This document shows positions 11,900 to 26,440 of a stretch of 64,000 nt of DNA, in pieces (positions within the stretch are counted from its first letter, which is position 1; each line of letters opens with the position of its first letter). The stretch is from the NCBI RefSeq assembly GCF_019925205.1, contig NC_083562.1, forward strand, positions 1,736,001 to 1,800,000, given 5' to 3'. The translations under genes were made by a program, and so were the position numbers. Origin of the DNA: Metopolophium dirhodum (Eukaryota; Arthropoda; Insecta; Hemiptera; Aphididae). The notes below the pieces were generated by a model. It was given only the letters and a program-made list of their open reading frames with translations, was not told the DNA's origin and made no database searches.

Positions 11900-14107
11900 A
11901 ATATGGATTTCCGTTTGTTACACTATATCAGCGACGAAAATAAAATAATGATAACCGCCGACGATAAGTATCTTATATATTATGTATATATATCGACGGG
12001 TGACGAGCGTCGCCGAATAATGAGATGGTAAAATTGCGAACGTTCGCGGGAAATCCTAATAACGTCGTCTCGCCGATAATATTCGCGCGCAGGTATTATG
12101 GAAAACTATTATTTTTATATATTTTTCCGGTGGAGCTGCAGTGTTTAGATATAAAATGCGTTCAGTGTTCTTCGGTATATAGTGTTCCAAAAATGACGCG
12201 AACACGTGCAATTGGTTTTGGCCGATCACATCGCGGGTAATCGATCTTGCTTGGAATATAATATTTTTACCTCCACCGCGGAGAACAAACTTTGGCGCCC
12301 GGGGGTCTGGTACGAAATAATAATAATATGTACCGCGCTGTACGATTAAAAATAACGATGAATATTATTTTTCGAAAAATGACACGATTCAGAAAAAACC
12401 AACCAACGAACAAACGAACGAACGAATACGCATCGAACGAACGAGAAAGAAAAACGAAGAAAGATACCTTATACGCTCTGGCGGACTTCAACGTAATAAT
12501 ATAATAATATAATAATATATTATATTATTATTACAACGCGAACCGAAACGTCTATTGTGCACACAATTAGTAGTGTACGGCCAAATCATAATCTCGCCGA
12601 ACAAGTGCTCTATATACCCAACGTTATTAGCCGGTAGTGCTGTTGAAAATCCACTCGTGTTCGTATGATAAACAGCCGTTTGAAACCCTCGAACAGAATA
12701 CGAACCAGAAATACGGTTAGTCTCTATGACAGCCGCCCGGTGGAAGGTGAATAACACTCGCAGTCTGGCGATTGATCCGATACTCGAATTCAATTACGTT
12801 TGTTGATTGAGATTCTAGGTCTGATTACTGAATTGATTTGTGGACACAGCTAGCTCGAAACGAATTTATTAAAAAAAAAAATACAAATAGGTAACGGCAA
12901 AAAAAAAATCGATGATCTTTGAAAAATAAAAACATCGGCCGTCGTCGCTCTGAATAAGTCGAGCGGGCTCGTTAATTAAATGTAAAAAAAAAAAAATGAA
13001 AAACTAATGAATTAAAGTATATAATAGAGGAAAAACTTAAATTTATCGTTATTTTCATAATAACCTCCCCCCCCCCCACTTCAAACAGTATCCGTGTCTA
13101 CTTCCGCGGATTATACCAGAGCATATATGTATACCATACAATTCAATTTTTAAAAGAAATGGCGTCTATCGAGCGTAATAAAGTTTTCGATGGTTTTTTT
13201 TTTTTTGTTTCGTTTTGTTTCACAAAAAATCTTTGCCAAATTCAGTGTTATATTATAATAATACACATTCTGTTTTTTTAATTTTCTTTCATTCCGTTTT
13301 TGTTCAAAGTCAGGCGATTCGAATCTAAAGTGTCTTATCATCTCGGCGATTCGAGTACGTGCCAAAAATGTATATAAATGGATCACCATCACCTTGCATG
13401 AACTCCGAAAACTTTTACCTCCGAAGCTCAAAATATTATTCAAAAACTGTCCCCGCGGTGTGGGTACCTACAGTAAATATAACGAAAATCGAATGCGCCA
13501 CGTACTGTATGAAATGACGCGTGCCCCACACGTAGGGCATAGGTATTCCGCCATACTCACGTTGTGCCTATATCGAGTGGTGAGGAGGGGAGGGTAGTAT
13601 GCAATATGCTCGGTATGGACATAAAATAATATAAGTGTGTGCAGTGCATAGTCGATCACGGGTCCGAGTCTATTTGTGCCCGACTTCACACTGTATGCAA
13701 TTCTAGATATGCGAACGTACCGGGACGACGAGCCGCAGGTAATGATTTGAAAAGAAAAAAAAATGATGATAATAAAACCGAAGACGAAAACGATCTCCGA
13801 GATTGGCACGCGGCTGTTTTGCAGCCACAGCACGTTTACTACGTTTATCGACCGGACAACGCGACAACGGCAGCGGTGGTCCCGAACCATAACATCAGCA
13901 GCAGCCGCTGTGCACTCTCTCACACTATATATATAAATATATATATACATATTGTTTACTGTCTGCAGCACGGTAAAGGTTACCCGTATATACCCCTCGG
14001 GATATTTTCTCCCCCTTTTATTTATTTATTTATTTCTCTCCCCCCTTTTTCGTCCGGGCCTCTAATCGGTTAGGCTCTCCTGCAGCTCACTCTCCTCTCG
14101 CTCTGCT

Positions 14108-14149
<42 letters not shown>

Positions 14150-14350
14150 ATATATATAACTTCGTCTCCCTCTGTATATATATATATATTTAACCGACAA
14201 CCCCGTCACGTCTTGTCATCGGTCGGGATGACGCTCCCTTCGACTATTGTCCCCAATACACTTCGCCCACCCCGCACACTGCCGCACTATACAACTCTGT
14301 TGCTCCGATAGGTATTTTACACGTTACCAGTGCAGCTCTCCGTTCACCAA
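11900..14350. other. GC-richer island with simple repeats inside intron 1
   Basis: Base composition rises relative to neighbours and CpG dinucleotides become frequent (for example around 11880-12070 and 13440-13900). It contains a near-palindromic AT block at 12493-12532, a C10 run near 13069, a (CT)n run at about 14115-14143 and TA repeats. ORFs of 100-167 codons occur on both strands here and overlap one another; none shows a domain, and their residues follow the repeats (Tyr-Ile runs). It might be an internal promoter or enhancer, or an unrecognised non-coding exon. Nothing in the sequence proves this. Confidence 0.3.
14115..14143. repeat. (CT)n microsatellite
   Basis: A pure CT run is followed by TATATA tracts. 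On the other strand it is a GA repeat of the kind bound by GAGA-type factors in insects, but location alone does not show function. Confidence 0.85.
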
Positions 14351-16471
14351 CCTTTAAAATATATAATTTAACATATTATCCGCCGACACCGAGTACAATC
14401 GTTGTAGGCTTTTGTTGATTTTTCATGGCATCGATCATCGTCCCATTTCATAACTCGGCTGCACACGATAGGCACGAACGTTGACCACCAAAACGGTCAT
14501 CCGTTCGCCGTACGTATGACCAAAATTTAACGTCACGTGCGCACGTGCGTAGGACAGGTGACGTGCCGAGCTTAACCAACCCAGAATCATTGTTAAACAA
14601 CCATAAAAGAAATAATGAACACCATTGAATTTAATCGTCCGAAATAAGAATCTCATTCGGGTTTTAAACCCTTCTGAAACGTTTACGTAACAAAACCTAG
14701 TGGCTTGAAGAAGATCCATCAAATTATTAATCCATTATATTCAATTACTGATTTTTGAAAATGTATAAAATAATAACTCGAAAAATAAAAAAAAAATTGT
14801 ATAACCTAATCAAGTAACACAGTAATCTTGATAGTTACTATAGTGGTAAAAACCTGTTTTTTCTTTCAACTCTAAGAAATATCAATTTTTTTCAACACTA
14901 CACTGATATTTGTTTGTACCTATTACATATTTATAAACTATTTTATACAAAGATCGATTTTCTCTCTACAAAAAACACTGTCCTGTAATATTTTCAATAG
15001 AGTAAATATTTATACATATAAATTAATTCTGAAAAATAATGTATTCATTATATAAATTTAAAAATGGAATACAATTACTTGGGTAAATTCAAATGTTGAT
15101 TATATTTTAAAAACGTTATCTAGACAATGAATAATATTTAAATTAAAATACATTACTCATTTACTCCACGCAGATATTATTATTATATATAAATTAGAAT
15201 CAATAATTGCATTTTTTAAAACTCATCGGTTAAAAAAAAAAAAAAAAATGTTATTTCATATCGATAACGTTTTGGGTTACACAATTTTCAATGAAATCAC
15301 CAAATTTACAAGTTTTAACGAAACCCCCCGTCAGCGTAATTATTATTCTTTATTGGTTATCTAAAGCACAGCTCAGTTTAATTTTTTTTTTAAATACTGT
15401 ATTAATGAAAAAATTGAATACCCATCAACTTTACGTTTTCCGTGTGTATCATAATTTATTTAACCACGCCGAGGAAGGTATAATAATGCTTAACGATTGA
15501 TGACTTTCGAGCTGGACAGGAGAGAGAGGATAAAATCAATAGTGAAATCATCAAAAAGTGATGGGGATTGAAAAGTTTGTATTTTTTTGTTAAGCCGTAA
15601 TACGTTTTTTTTTTCGCGTACACATATCTATGCAGATAAAAAAAAAAATACACTATAATAATAAATCTCCATATGGAGGGTAAAAATATATTAATGCCAA
15701 AATGCACCTTTATGGTAGTTTATTCTGCCGATAAACATATGTAATATGGTAGGTTTCAGGTACCTACAAGCGATGGTTACAAACTGAACGCACTTACATA
15801 ATAATATTACGTATGCACACATCAAAATGTACTCACAAAACTCCGTTTAAAGACGCGAACACGTTTCTAAAAGTTCCGCACTCATTTATTTATAAAACGA
15901 TTTTTTTTTTTTTTAATCTATATATATTTTATTGGTGCAAATATTTTTTTGTCACGCGAAACGTGTTCAAGAGACGAACGGGTCGAGATGAATTTTTCAA
16001 ACAATGTTGTTAACGAGTACGGGGGACAATGGGGACAGTATAAATTGCGCGGGTAATGTTTGCATTTTGACCAAATCGCATTGCATACACTGCACATAAT
16101 ATTGAACGAACAATGCTCCCCTTTTCGCAAATTGCAATCATAAAAAAAAAAAAAATGCATTTGTCCGCACGCATAATTTATTGTGTGCGACACGCGATCG
16201 CAATGTTCAGTTGAATATACCAATGCCGAGTGCTCGATATTTTATTGTACGTGAACAACGTTACACGAATATAACGTACCAAATACATGTATAAAATACC
16301 GATAAAAATCCTTATTTCCGTTTCTGGTTTTTTTTTTTTTAGTGCACTCACGCTTAAAAAGATCTCGTTCTAGTGCGTATGACTGATTTGTGTGTGACAT
16401 GCCTACACGCGTACGCCACCAACGATGGCCATTATGGAGAAATAAAAAAAAATCCTTTAAGCCATATTATA

Positions 16472-16502
<31 letters not shown>

Positions 16503-17077
16503 GTTATATATTATTATATAAGAAAGTATTTGTACTTACTCGAGATCTGAGTATTCGTTGAAATTCAAGTCATACGAATAAAATATATTCATAATTACTT
16601 CATTTTCGGAAATAGTTTAACTTATAAATAATAATAAAATTATAGGTAGGTACCTTAAAATATAAGTCGCAAATTATAAAAATAATTCATAATCCTACTT
16701 ATAACTAAATACTACGGTCTACAATATATTATCCCTAACTAGCGTGAGTTATAAAACCATTGGAAAACTATTTTTCACGAAACGCGTTGAAATGTTGAAT
16801 GAAAAAAATACAAATATGTAATATCGACGGTTATTGCGCAAATTTTAAAACCAAACAAATTGAAAACTACACAGACCAGAAAATAAGTGTCTGCATGTTA
16901 GGACATTTTTGGTCGACTTAAAATGCACTTCTGAGTCGGCCGACGACGATTGTCGATGTACGAAAATCAGCATCTGGTCGGTCGCCTTACCCAGCCATAA
17001 TAAACGGCCTGGGTTTAAGGGCATTTCCGGTCGTTGGCAATCTTGAAATTTGCGCGCGATGTGACATTTTATGGACA

Positions 17078-17304
17078 TCAGTAGTCAGGGGCGGATCTTC
17101 GATATTTTGATGGGCGGGCACATAAATTGTATAATTTGAATTTGAATTAATAATACACGTACATACTATCATTTTTAAACAATAATGATTATAATAAATA
17201 ATAATATAATAGGTAGGTAGTTACGTAAACAAGTTGTCGGTAGAAAATTGACAGGGGGACACGTGCCCCTCTGCCCCTCCCCTGAATCCTCCACTGTCAG
17301 TAGT
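17078..17304. mobile_element. hAT-type MITE with 8-bp target-site duplication (element 17086-17296)
   Basis: TCAGTAGT is present at 17078-17085 and 17297-17304. The enclosed 211 bp starts CAGGGGCGGATCTTCG, and its other end reads, in complement, CAGTGGAGGATTCAGGGG. These are imperfect inverted repeats of the CAGKGGMGGAT type typical of small hAT elements. There is no coding capacity. The outer bases match the ends of many degraded insect hAT MITEs, including the probable fragment near 26130. Confidence 0.75.
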
Positions 17305-18589
17305 TATTCGTTGTATAACACTCGCGTGTATAGAACCTGTAAATTTTATAATAATAGAAAATGTTTTCGCGTTGCATAAAAAAATATCGATAGTTTGTAA
17401 CAAACTGAAAATGTGATTTTTTTTTCATCATACAACACGTCAAATAAATAATTAAAATATGTGACTCGTGTACAGCCCGCCGGTATGGATGCTTGTCAAT
17501 GGCAAATACTTCAACTATACAACACAAATTATAATTTACGTACAAACAAATTGAAAAAAATACGCCTGGGTATTATAAACTATTATTATATTATTTCCAC
17601 GATGAAACATAATATTAGTTAGTGATGAATATAAAATAGAACAATGATTACAATTGCTGTATTTTAATTAAATCTCTAAGTATAAAAATACATTAGGTTA
17701 CTGTTTATTTGGTTTATTTTAAATAAATATATAAATATAATAATAATATATGTATATAATTTCGTTATTACTGCCTATTATTAAACTTGATTTTGTTTTT
17801 TTTTTAATGCCCCGGGGCTTTATTATTTAAACGGCCCAAAGCTCTTTATAAATATGTTTAACAATAAAATTGGATACATTTTATGATACTCAAAAAATAA
17901 TAATAAACATAACTACATAACTTTTAATATTACATTGCATACCTATCCATCTTGTAATTGGGTAAGTACATAATTTCAATGATAGGTCGTATTCTATGAC
18001 TTTCGACTTGATAATTTCCCACCTACATGTCGTTATGTCGGGTAGTTCCTAAAAAATATCACTACCTACCCCGTTAATCGTTAGATACTATTAATAGACC
18101 ATAGTTACATCATATAACGCCAATTACCAGGTGTCTAATACTTCAAAATGTCCCATATAAATATAAATAATATATAAAATTGATTATTGCTATTGTACCT
18201 AATATCGTATTCTGTGTATTAAAGTGGATATGCAAAGTATTATCCTTAGCAATAAATTATTAAAAACATATTATTTTTACTTTTCAAGTTTAATTTTCTA
18301 CAGTTGATGTATCATATAATAAAACACGATAATGATGAGTACTACTATATAGGTATGATTGCAATCTTAGATCTAAGATTATAAATTATAATACTAGACG
18401 ATGATAAGCGGTACATCGGATGTATTTAATCCCGATAACTGGAATACTTATTATTACATCGGTGTCATCTTACCCCCGGCCCACCCTCATCTTTATCTGA
18501 GGCCCCGAAAACACATTTTAGGCATAGTATGTATTTTTTAATACAATATATTTTTATTACAAATGCAGGCTATCACATTTTAAAAAAAA

Positions 18590-18638
18590 AATAATAGACG
18601 GCCGGCTGTCTAAAAAGTTTGAACACCCCTAACCCTGC
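18590..18638. mobile_element. Lone hAT-like terminal repeat
   Basis: The segment with GCCGGCTGTCTAAAAAG followed by TTTGAACACCCCTAACCCTG resembles, in complement, the common hAT end CAGGG..AGGGGTGTTCAAAC. I did not find the matching opposite end or a target duplication, so this is probably the remaining end of a truncated copy. GC-richer words at 17808-17830 and 18475-18510 may belong to the same relic. Confidence 0.4.
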
Positions 18639-21499
18639 ATCGTACATCCAATCTTATCATGATAATATTGCCTAGAATTGGAAAAACTACATATTATTAT
18701 TATATAGGTAGATAATAAACATTACATTTTATAATTGAGAAAAAAAACTGACACAAATGAGCACGAAAATAAACGTATGCATCAACTTTGATTTTGAATA
18801 AAATACCAACATTGAATAATACTTAGTTTTACTGGATTTGTATATTAATATGTTGTCTTATATTACCTACCTCTACCTGCTGTTAATATTATAGTTTTAA
18901 TGTTATTTCATGTTTCAAAAGTATATGAATAGGTATATTTATATAAATATATACACAATATAAACACATAAAAACTTGTAAAAAGTGTGGTCGAAAAAAA
19001 AATAAATTTGAAAATAAAACTTATACTTTTATAAAACGAAAAACATGTAAAAAGTAGTAACATCATTTTAACATGCCCCATTAAAATACAATGAAAAAAA
19101 AAATGAATGGCAAAACTTTATTACACGCATTATTGTGTCAAATAAATCATCCGAACAAATTCTTAGTCTGTTCAAATCTGAGTTCGATTAAAATTATGCC
19201 AATAATAATAACTGTACCACTAAACCGGGTACGAAGTAAACATTTGAAAATAATTTTACTGAACTCGACGAGCGAAAATAAAACATTCCCTAAAATAAAA
19301 GTGCATACAATTGCGTGCTATATTGCAAGCAGTATCCATATTGAGTAATGACAAAAATGTAAAACTGAATTTTAACTGAAAATTCGTTTAAATTTAAAAC
19401 AACGTTGGTTCGTCTACTATTCAGTGAAGTGCACTGTCTGAGATATTATTTTTCCCTTGTACGGATATTATTTTTTGGCTATTATTATCATATACGCATA
19501 GACAAATATACGTAGCTGTATGGCAAGTTAACCATTCATTTTTTTTTTTTTCATTCACTCGGCACGAATGAAAAAATAATATTTTACCAACGTAAATTGT
19601 TGTTCAACATAAAAGCATCTCGTAGGTACATCATATCATACATTTTGTAATTGCAACTGTGTATGATACTTTTACCAAGGCGAAAACGACACGAGTTTAC
19701 TTTCATGTGTCACGAGAGTGAAAACGACGAAAAAAAAAAGAATTACCATTATAACCTAGCTCTAGAAGCGAAATTCATTAATTATTAATAATTAATTCTA
19801 AATCGTATACAATTTCATACCCATTTAACAGGCCTCGGTGGAACGTAATACTTTTATCCGCTCATAATCACTTATAATAAGTGTCTTATTTTGTGTTGTA
19901 AAGTATATCAGTAAACCGCTGAATTCGATAAAACGCTACAAAAGCCCGCCGCCGTTATAACGGAAAATGTGTTTCTTTTCGACAAAAAAAAAGTCGAATC
20001 TTTCTATATACACGTACCTACATTTGCTGTATGTACCAATGTAGTGCTTTTTCACTTGAGTATATTATAATATGCATTTATTCGAGAGCTAAAATATGAC
20101 ATTTTACAGGGAATATGCTGATTAATATTTTATTTATTATTATTGAAGTCAAACGGTTACTTTGATAGCCGTTTGATATTATTTCGCAGCTTTAGCTGAC
20201 ATAGAATAGTGACGAATGACACTGTACACTGTTCTACATTTGGTTTGAATTATGTGTATGAAAGGCGCTGGTCATTTCACATGAGTTGTAACTAATAGTA
20301 CATTATACATTCGGCTGATATGCAAACCGTACACTGCCCACTCGTAACCTTTTTTTCAATAGCGTAGTTAACACAAATCACAATTAGAAAAAAAACAACC
20401 TTTAAAACTATAATAATTATTATGATAATATCTCCCTTGTATTAGGTATTCTGCAGTGTAGATCGAACTAATGAAAAATACAAATAATACTCACTATATA
20501 CTATGTCTATTACCTATACGGTTATAGTATAAATCCTTTAGAAAATATCAGCTCCTTTTTGCTTTAGAACTTAGTCAAGAGTACATTGGAAGTATTGAGA
20601 TGCAACGGTGGGTGTAGTGTCGTGTTTCGAAAATGAACATGGAGGACTTTAAGTCTATAATTGATAAAATTATACATGCTTGGTTGATTGTCGTTTGAAA
20701 ATATTATTTTCCATCGAACCGGTCAAATGATTTTTAAAACATTTTTATACTATACAATGCATTACAATACAATATTATTATAAAGGAATCCAATTAATTC
20801 TGTTTTGTAATAAAAAAAAAAAATAGTAATAATAATAATAATTTTAAATTTATGTAAGTTATGTTAAGAAAAAAAAAACATCAAAAGTATACTTGACCAT
20901 TTTACAAATTATTGTGAAATTCATTCCTTTTTATAATTATAATTGGGTTGCTTGTTAAATAAAAATTAGTCTCAGTTAGTCAATAAAATATCTATAGGTC
21001 TATTAAGTAATTTAATATTTTTTCCAAAAATTATTCGAAAACATCTCATGTGACGTCAATCGTCATTCAAAACATTTCAAATGTAACATTGAAAAACCTT
21101 CTATGTAAGTATGGCAAAAAGCATAATACAATAAAATTTCCTATGTGTTGAAATATTGACGAAAAAACTTGAATATTTCTATCGCAAATTTTTAATTTGT
21201 TTCTGTCAAGTATTGACAATCTGTCTTTTTCAACGTTTTTTTGTTTTGCGGCATGAAAAATCGAGTTACCTATAGTATATAGGAGAAATTTTACCATCTA
21301 TGGCGATAAACTCATTCAGATTTTTCTTATTTCTCGACATATAGTACCTACTCGGTTATATTATTTATGCGTTTGACTTAGACATAATGGAAATAATATC
21401 GAACGCCAATAAACACTGAAAACAATAGTAACAATGTAATATTTTAAACCCTCTTTTATTGGCTCTTACTTCCCTAATTAACAAAATTTCACTTCCCAT

Positions 21500-21680
21500 T
21501 TCGTCCACTCCATGACATCCTTTCACCCCAAGTTAGAGGGTATCCACACTGGTGGGCCTCCCTCCTCACGTTATTCATATTTTATTTATCATAGCCCATA
21601 CTCTTATTGTGCCTTCTTGTGTACAGATTGTGTATTTTATTAATAATAATAAAAAAAGTTTTAAAGTAAAAAAAAAAAAA
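21500..21680 (+). mobile_element. Possible 3' end of a non-LTR retrotransposon or retroposed sequence
   Basis: A locally less AT-rich block (around 21490-21570) runs into ATTTTATTAATAATAATAAAAA and then an A-rich tail at about 21670-21681. A unique-looking 3' segment ending in a degenerate poly(A) tract is how truncated LINE copies and processed transcripts look. No ORF or target duplication was identified, so this remains tentative. Confidence 0.3.
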
Positions 21681-23195
21681 CAATGTAATATTATGCTAGT
21701 AAATTAGTATTGTATATAATATATTTTCATTTATATATTTAAGATAGACGTATGCACAACTATCGTTGATGGACGGCGATGAGTTGTAGTTGGTCGGAAA
21801 ATTTACTCGATCGAATTTTAGGCACGGATCATCAAAGAAAATATGATTTTGAAACAATAACGATTTCGTAACGGTCGTCATTAATATCTGGAAATCATAT
21901 TTTAGTACAAGAGAAAATAATCGAATAGCCGACGTTTTGGCCGAGGTGACAAACAACTTTTAAGTCTATTTATTTCGTTTCTTCAGCAACTAAATAACGT
22001 CCCTTGCAGCAGGGTCGAATATTTCGAGGGCAAGTATATACTTAAGTGAGGACATTTTACAACAAAACTTCTTCACTATTTAAGAGGAACAGAGTCCAAG
22101 TCACTTTAGGCATTTGCAAGTACTTATACGTTCGTTCATCGTCGTCGACGTGATTGATTCGACGGCTTCAATCGGCTCTAATGTCGATTTTACCAAACGC
22201 TACTACGATGCCTAAACACACAGATTGGTTTAACAATAAAACATTTTATTTTTTTCCGGGAAAACAAAATACATAAATCGGCCAAAGCGGACTTTAAATG
22301 GTTTTAGTGTGTGAGTCATGTCAAACTTTCTTAAGAAATTTAAAAATATTTTTCATTTTCGCTCACATGCACATTGATATTCGATAATTCGATATTTTTG
22401 CTCACCGCGAACAAACTTTCAACTAATAAACAATGGCTTTTTTACTTAACAACTTTTCTGTATTTACACTGTTCAGGTTTCCCTGCAGAATAATATCTGA
22501 ATATAAAATATTTAAACACATTTAGTTGTATAGTAAATAAAATACAGTGAAGAAACTAATTTTTTTTTTTTTGATAGTTGTTAAAAGATTTTAAGGAATT
22601 AGTTGGAAAAGACATTTTATATAAAATTTTAAACATAGAAATATAGGAGTGCATAAGCCTAAGACAGACATTTTTGACAATGTCGTGCCCAACCGCCTTA
22701 GTGATTCCTTTATTATTTAATTGGTTTGAGCACAAGAAATAAATGTTGATGTTTATCTACCCCGAGGATAACGCGCCATGGTTCAAATTAGTTTAAACAA
22801 AGTAAACACACGGATTTAACGACCACCAGAGAGTTACAGATAAAGAAAAAGAAGCAAATAGGTAATGAAATTTATTTTGTTCATTTAATAGGTACATTCT
22901 GCCTTCAAACCATGATAAAACGCTTTGCTAACTTTTACGGTCATATTCACTTGTATTATATACGAACAAACTATTCCAGATTTAAAACAAATGTATATTA
23001 TTTGATGCACCACCATGCACCTGTGTTTAAAACGTGGTCGACCAATTTGGTCTAAAAAAAATTGGCCCCTTCATCGAGGAAATTAAATTTTGTTTTGAGA
23101 CAAAAATGTATCTAACATTCTGAACGATAAATTGCATTTACTACATAATAATAATATGTACATAACAAAATTTGTTGTATGCACCCCCAACTCCT

Positions 23196-23231
23196 ACACA
23201 CACACACACATACATACATACACACACACAC
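23196..23231. repeat. (CA)n microsatellite
   Basis: A CA-rich run interrupted by TACATACATA lies immediately upstream of the 98-bp direct duplication. Slippage-prone sequence next to a fresh duplication is a plausible, unproven link. Confidence 0.85.
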
Positions 23232-23241
23232 TAACACACAT

Positions 23242-23437
23242 GAGAAAATGTTAAATCCACCACTGTGATGGACCACGGAAAAATTACGAATACCTTGCAA
23301 GTTATTTGAATTGCATTCGGTGATGGAATTTTAAAAGTTGAGAAAATGTTAAATCCACCACTGTGATGGACCACGGAAAAATTACGAATACCTTGCAAGT
23401 TATTTGAATTGCATTCGGTGATGGAATTTTAAAAGTT
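23242..23437. repeat. Exact 98-bp tandem duplication
   Basis: The 98 bases beginning GAGAAAATGTTAAATCC at 23242 are repeated without a difference from 23340 to 23437. No ORF or element boundary explains it. Perfect identity means either a very recent duplication or an assembly artefact. Confidence 0.95.
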
Positions 23438-24918
23438 GACATAATAATATAATATTGTCCGTCGGTTTTCTCAGGTTAAGGGTCATATGGTAACTTTCAT
23501 ACTTTTATATGAATTAAAAGTTCAACACGCGTGTTATAATATTATATTCTACTCGTAGCTCGTTTCCGTGGTCGGATACATCCAGAATATCGTGACGTTT
23601 AAGCGCACTAATATAACTCAGGACTTCTGTGTTAAGGTTTTAACAATATGTTAAGATTAGGTATACCTCATCCCTAAACATATTATGCATTAGATATTAA
23701 AACATTATGGCATTATGGTGATGAGAGTTTTATGTAAATAATATAATACAGGCTTTTAATTGAAATGAATACAGAACAGCTAAAAAAGACTTTAAGACTT
23801 TGCCCATCAGACGATGAACTTTTTAATTTAAACTAATGTTTTGACAATAAAAATATAAGATATTCGAAAAATTAAAATTAAATCTACGGAGTGCACGTGA
23901 TATAATTGGTAATATTATACAATTCTATATTGAAGTAATGCTGATGATAATTGATGGTAACGCAATACAGATATCAATAAAGCACTGACAAAGAGTATTT
24001 GGTGGCTCGTCCTGCCTATATAACTAGCTTAGTAAACGTGCCGGTAAGTCATCCCTATATTGTTATAGTTTGGATCTTTAGTGTTATGGACGTAAATGTG
24101 CTTCTGCTGGTCGTGGCCAGTAAGTGCATGTGGTTTTATTATATTTTGTGTGTGCTTTTTTTCAAATATCAGTTGTTTTTTATACGATGTCGACATTATT
24201 CTTTCGCGTTATTGTTTTAAAGTGTGGTACAATATATATATGTGTATAGATAGGTTAGATATAGGTAATAGGTTGTAGCTATAGGTTTAACCGGTTGAGT
24301 GACGGCCACCCGTTGGAATGAGTCACTAATTGGAGTTCAGACAGTGTAGGAGTGTATATGATTTCATATTATTCTTAGGTCGTATATTCTGCGATCACTG
24401 TTCCGTGCGTTTTATTTTAGTAAATATTGTTACATAATTATACTTATATATTATACAGGTTTAAAAAAAATATTAAAAACTCCCAACGATCAAAGTCCAC
24501 GCAGGTTTTCTCCTATACTTGTGAATCTACAGTGTAGATCATAGTATTATAGTTTTCTGCGAAACCAATATAAAATGATAACACGACTTCCGGAAAGCTT
24601 GGCACTTTAGTCGGTTAGTCGCCTGACCCAACAATGCGAAACATATTATGTATTGTGTAGCATTTATGACCTTAAAGTTTGAGCGGTTATTAATCATAGC
24701 TTATTTTGTAACTTGAAATACCGTTATCTCAGTGTTTATTACTCATGAATAGTTATAATTATTATTATACAATATAGTTATTGTACACTTGTACACGCAG
24801 TATGGTGTACAGTGCGTACTATAAACAACTGTAAACACTATTGCATACTGGGTCGTATTGTTGACGGTAACTCTAACTTATGAAACGCATACCCAGGTAT
24901 TTATTTATTATTATTGTT

Positions 24919-24950
<32 letters not shown>

Positions 24951-26129
24951 ACTCCTCCGAGCACCGTTTCATTATCTCGTAAAAAAAATAAACAGTTTAA
25001 AACTTTAAAACAATTATTCTACGCAAATATTTCCCACGTCTAATTCACTGACTTTCACGATGTTCAATAATCATCAAATACCTGGTTGCCTACCATAAAT
25101 CGTAATTACATTTTTCCACGCCCATTTAGATCATCGCCTAACGATGCAGTAGCTAAATAATTGAAAAAATTCACAGACTATTCGTTCAACGAATATTTTG
25201 AATGTAATTATGACCATAATTATTATAGTATTCTAAACTATACGTATTGTTCAACAAAAAAAAAACGAAGCTTTTATTTCAATGAGGAGTCAACAACCAA
25301 TTCGCTCAAAAACTCGATCCATTCAAATTTAAAATACATTAATATTATGTCACTTGGTAAGGGTTACTATGCAATTTAAATCGTTATCAAAAGATAATGG
25401 TAAACTTATATAAACCAAATTAGAAATTCTATGATAATTTTAATGAATTTAAAATTATATATTTTATATATGTTTATATTAATACATAAATAATATTTTC
25501 ATACATTCAGAATTCGTTTAGAAAATAAGCATTCTATAGACAATTATATACAATTTAAATTGTACTACAGCTCGTAGAAATAAACAAATAAAATTCGCGT
25601 TGTATCCAACAATACACCTACTTAACAATACAATGCAAACCCTGGTCAGATCAGGTCAGACATTACAGATACAAATTTAACCGACAACAACGCGACGAAC
25701 CAAACTAAAAATCTATACAAATATTTTTTTTTTTTAAATCATCCAGTTTTATTGTCGACCCTATAAAACCAGCTGACCTCAATATTAAAATACTAATTGG
25801 TCCCTCGAAGTTGACACATTCATATTTAATAAAAAAAAAATAACAAGCAACGACACTCAAAATGTGACACGTATAACTCCACTATCAGGAAAATAACTTA
25901 TTTATAGAATGTCCCAATTGAATATCGGACAGCATATCAATTAACAGTTGACGATCACAGAATGATGCACTACTGCCCTAGCTAGAACCCAGCAATGTAT
26001 CCGACTTCATAATATTTTTCGATTTGATCAAACTGATCGGATGCGACCGATCCAAAATCGATTAGAAATAATCATAATCATTATATTAACCGAATAATTT
26101 TAATAATTCTGTTATGTTTTAATCTGGTT

Positions 26130-26440
26130 CAGTGGCGTGATTTGGGGGGGGGAGGTCGTATCCCCCATGACTGTTTTCAAAACTGGCAAACGCCATATGC
26201 AAGTACTTATATTTCACTATAAATATTATTGTTTATAGGTATTACTGTATTAGATACTATAGTATCTACATCGGCAAAAATCAAGTGGGCTTGAGAGGGC
26301 TTAGCTCCACCCCCCCTCCCCCAAAGTCCGTCAAGTCTCCTCCTTTTTTGTTTTGTAGGACCGAAGCCCCCCGCTCACATTCATGTTAATAATGTTGGCC
26401 CCTCATGAAATTTTAATAAATTTCCGCCTATGAGTATGTT
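26130..26440. mobile_element. Probable degraded MITE
   Basis: One edge starts CAGTGGCGTGATTTGG, the usual start of insect hAT-like MITEs, and the segment ends near AAATTTCCGCCTATGA, whose complement is a diverged match (TCATAGGCGGAAATTT). Between them are G- and C-homopolymer runs and strings such as GGCCCCTCATG. No clean 8-bp duplication was found, so the boundaries are approximate. Confidence 0.4.

Noticed and set aside
13468..14073. Overlapping ORFs of 167 codons (minus) and 144 codons (plus)
   Set aside because: Both strands are open over the same DNA, with Tyr-Ile runs from TA repeats and no family motif, so at most one could be real and neither has support.
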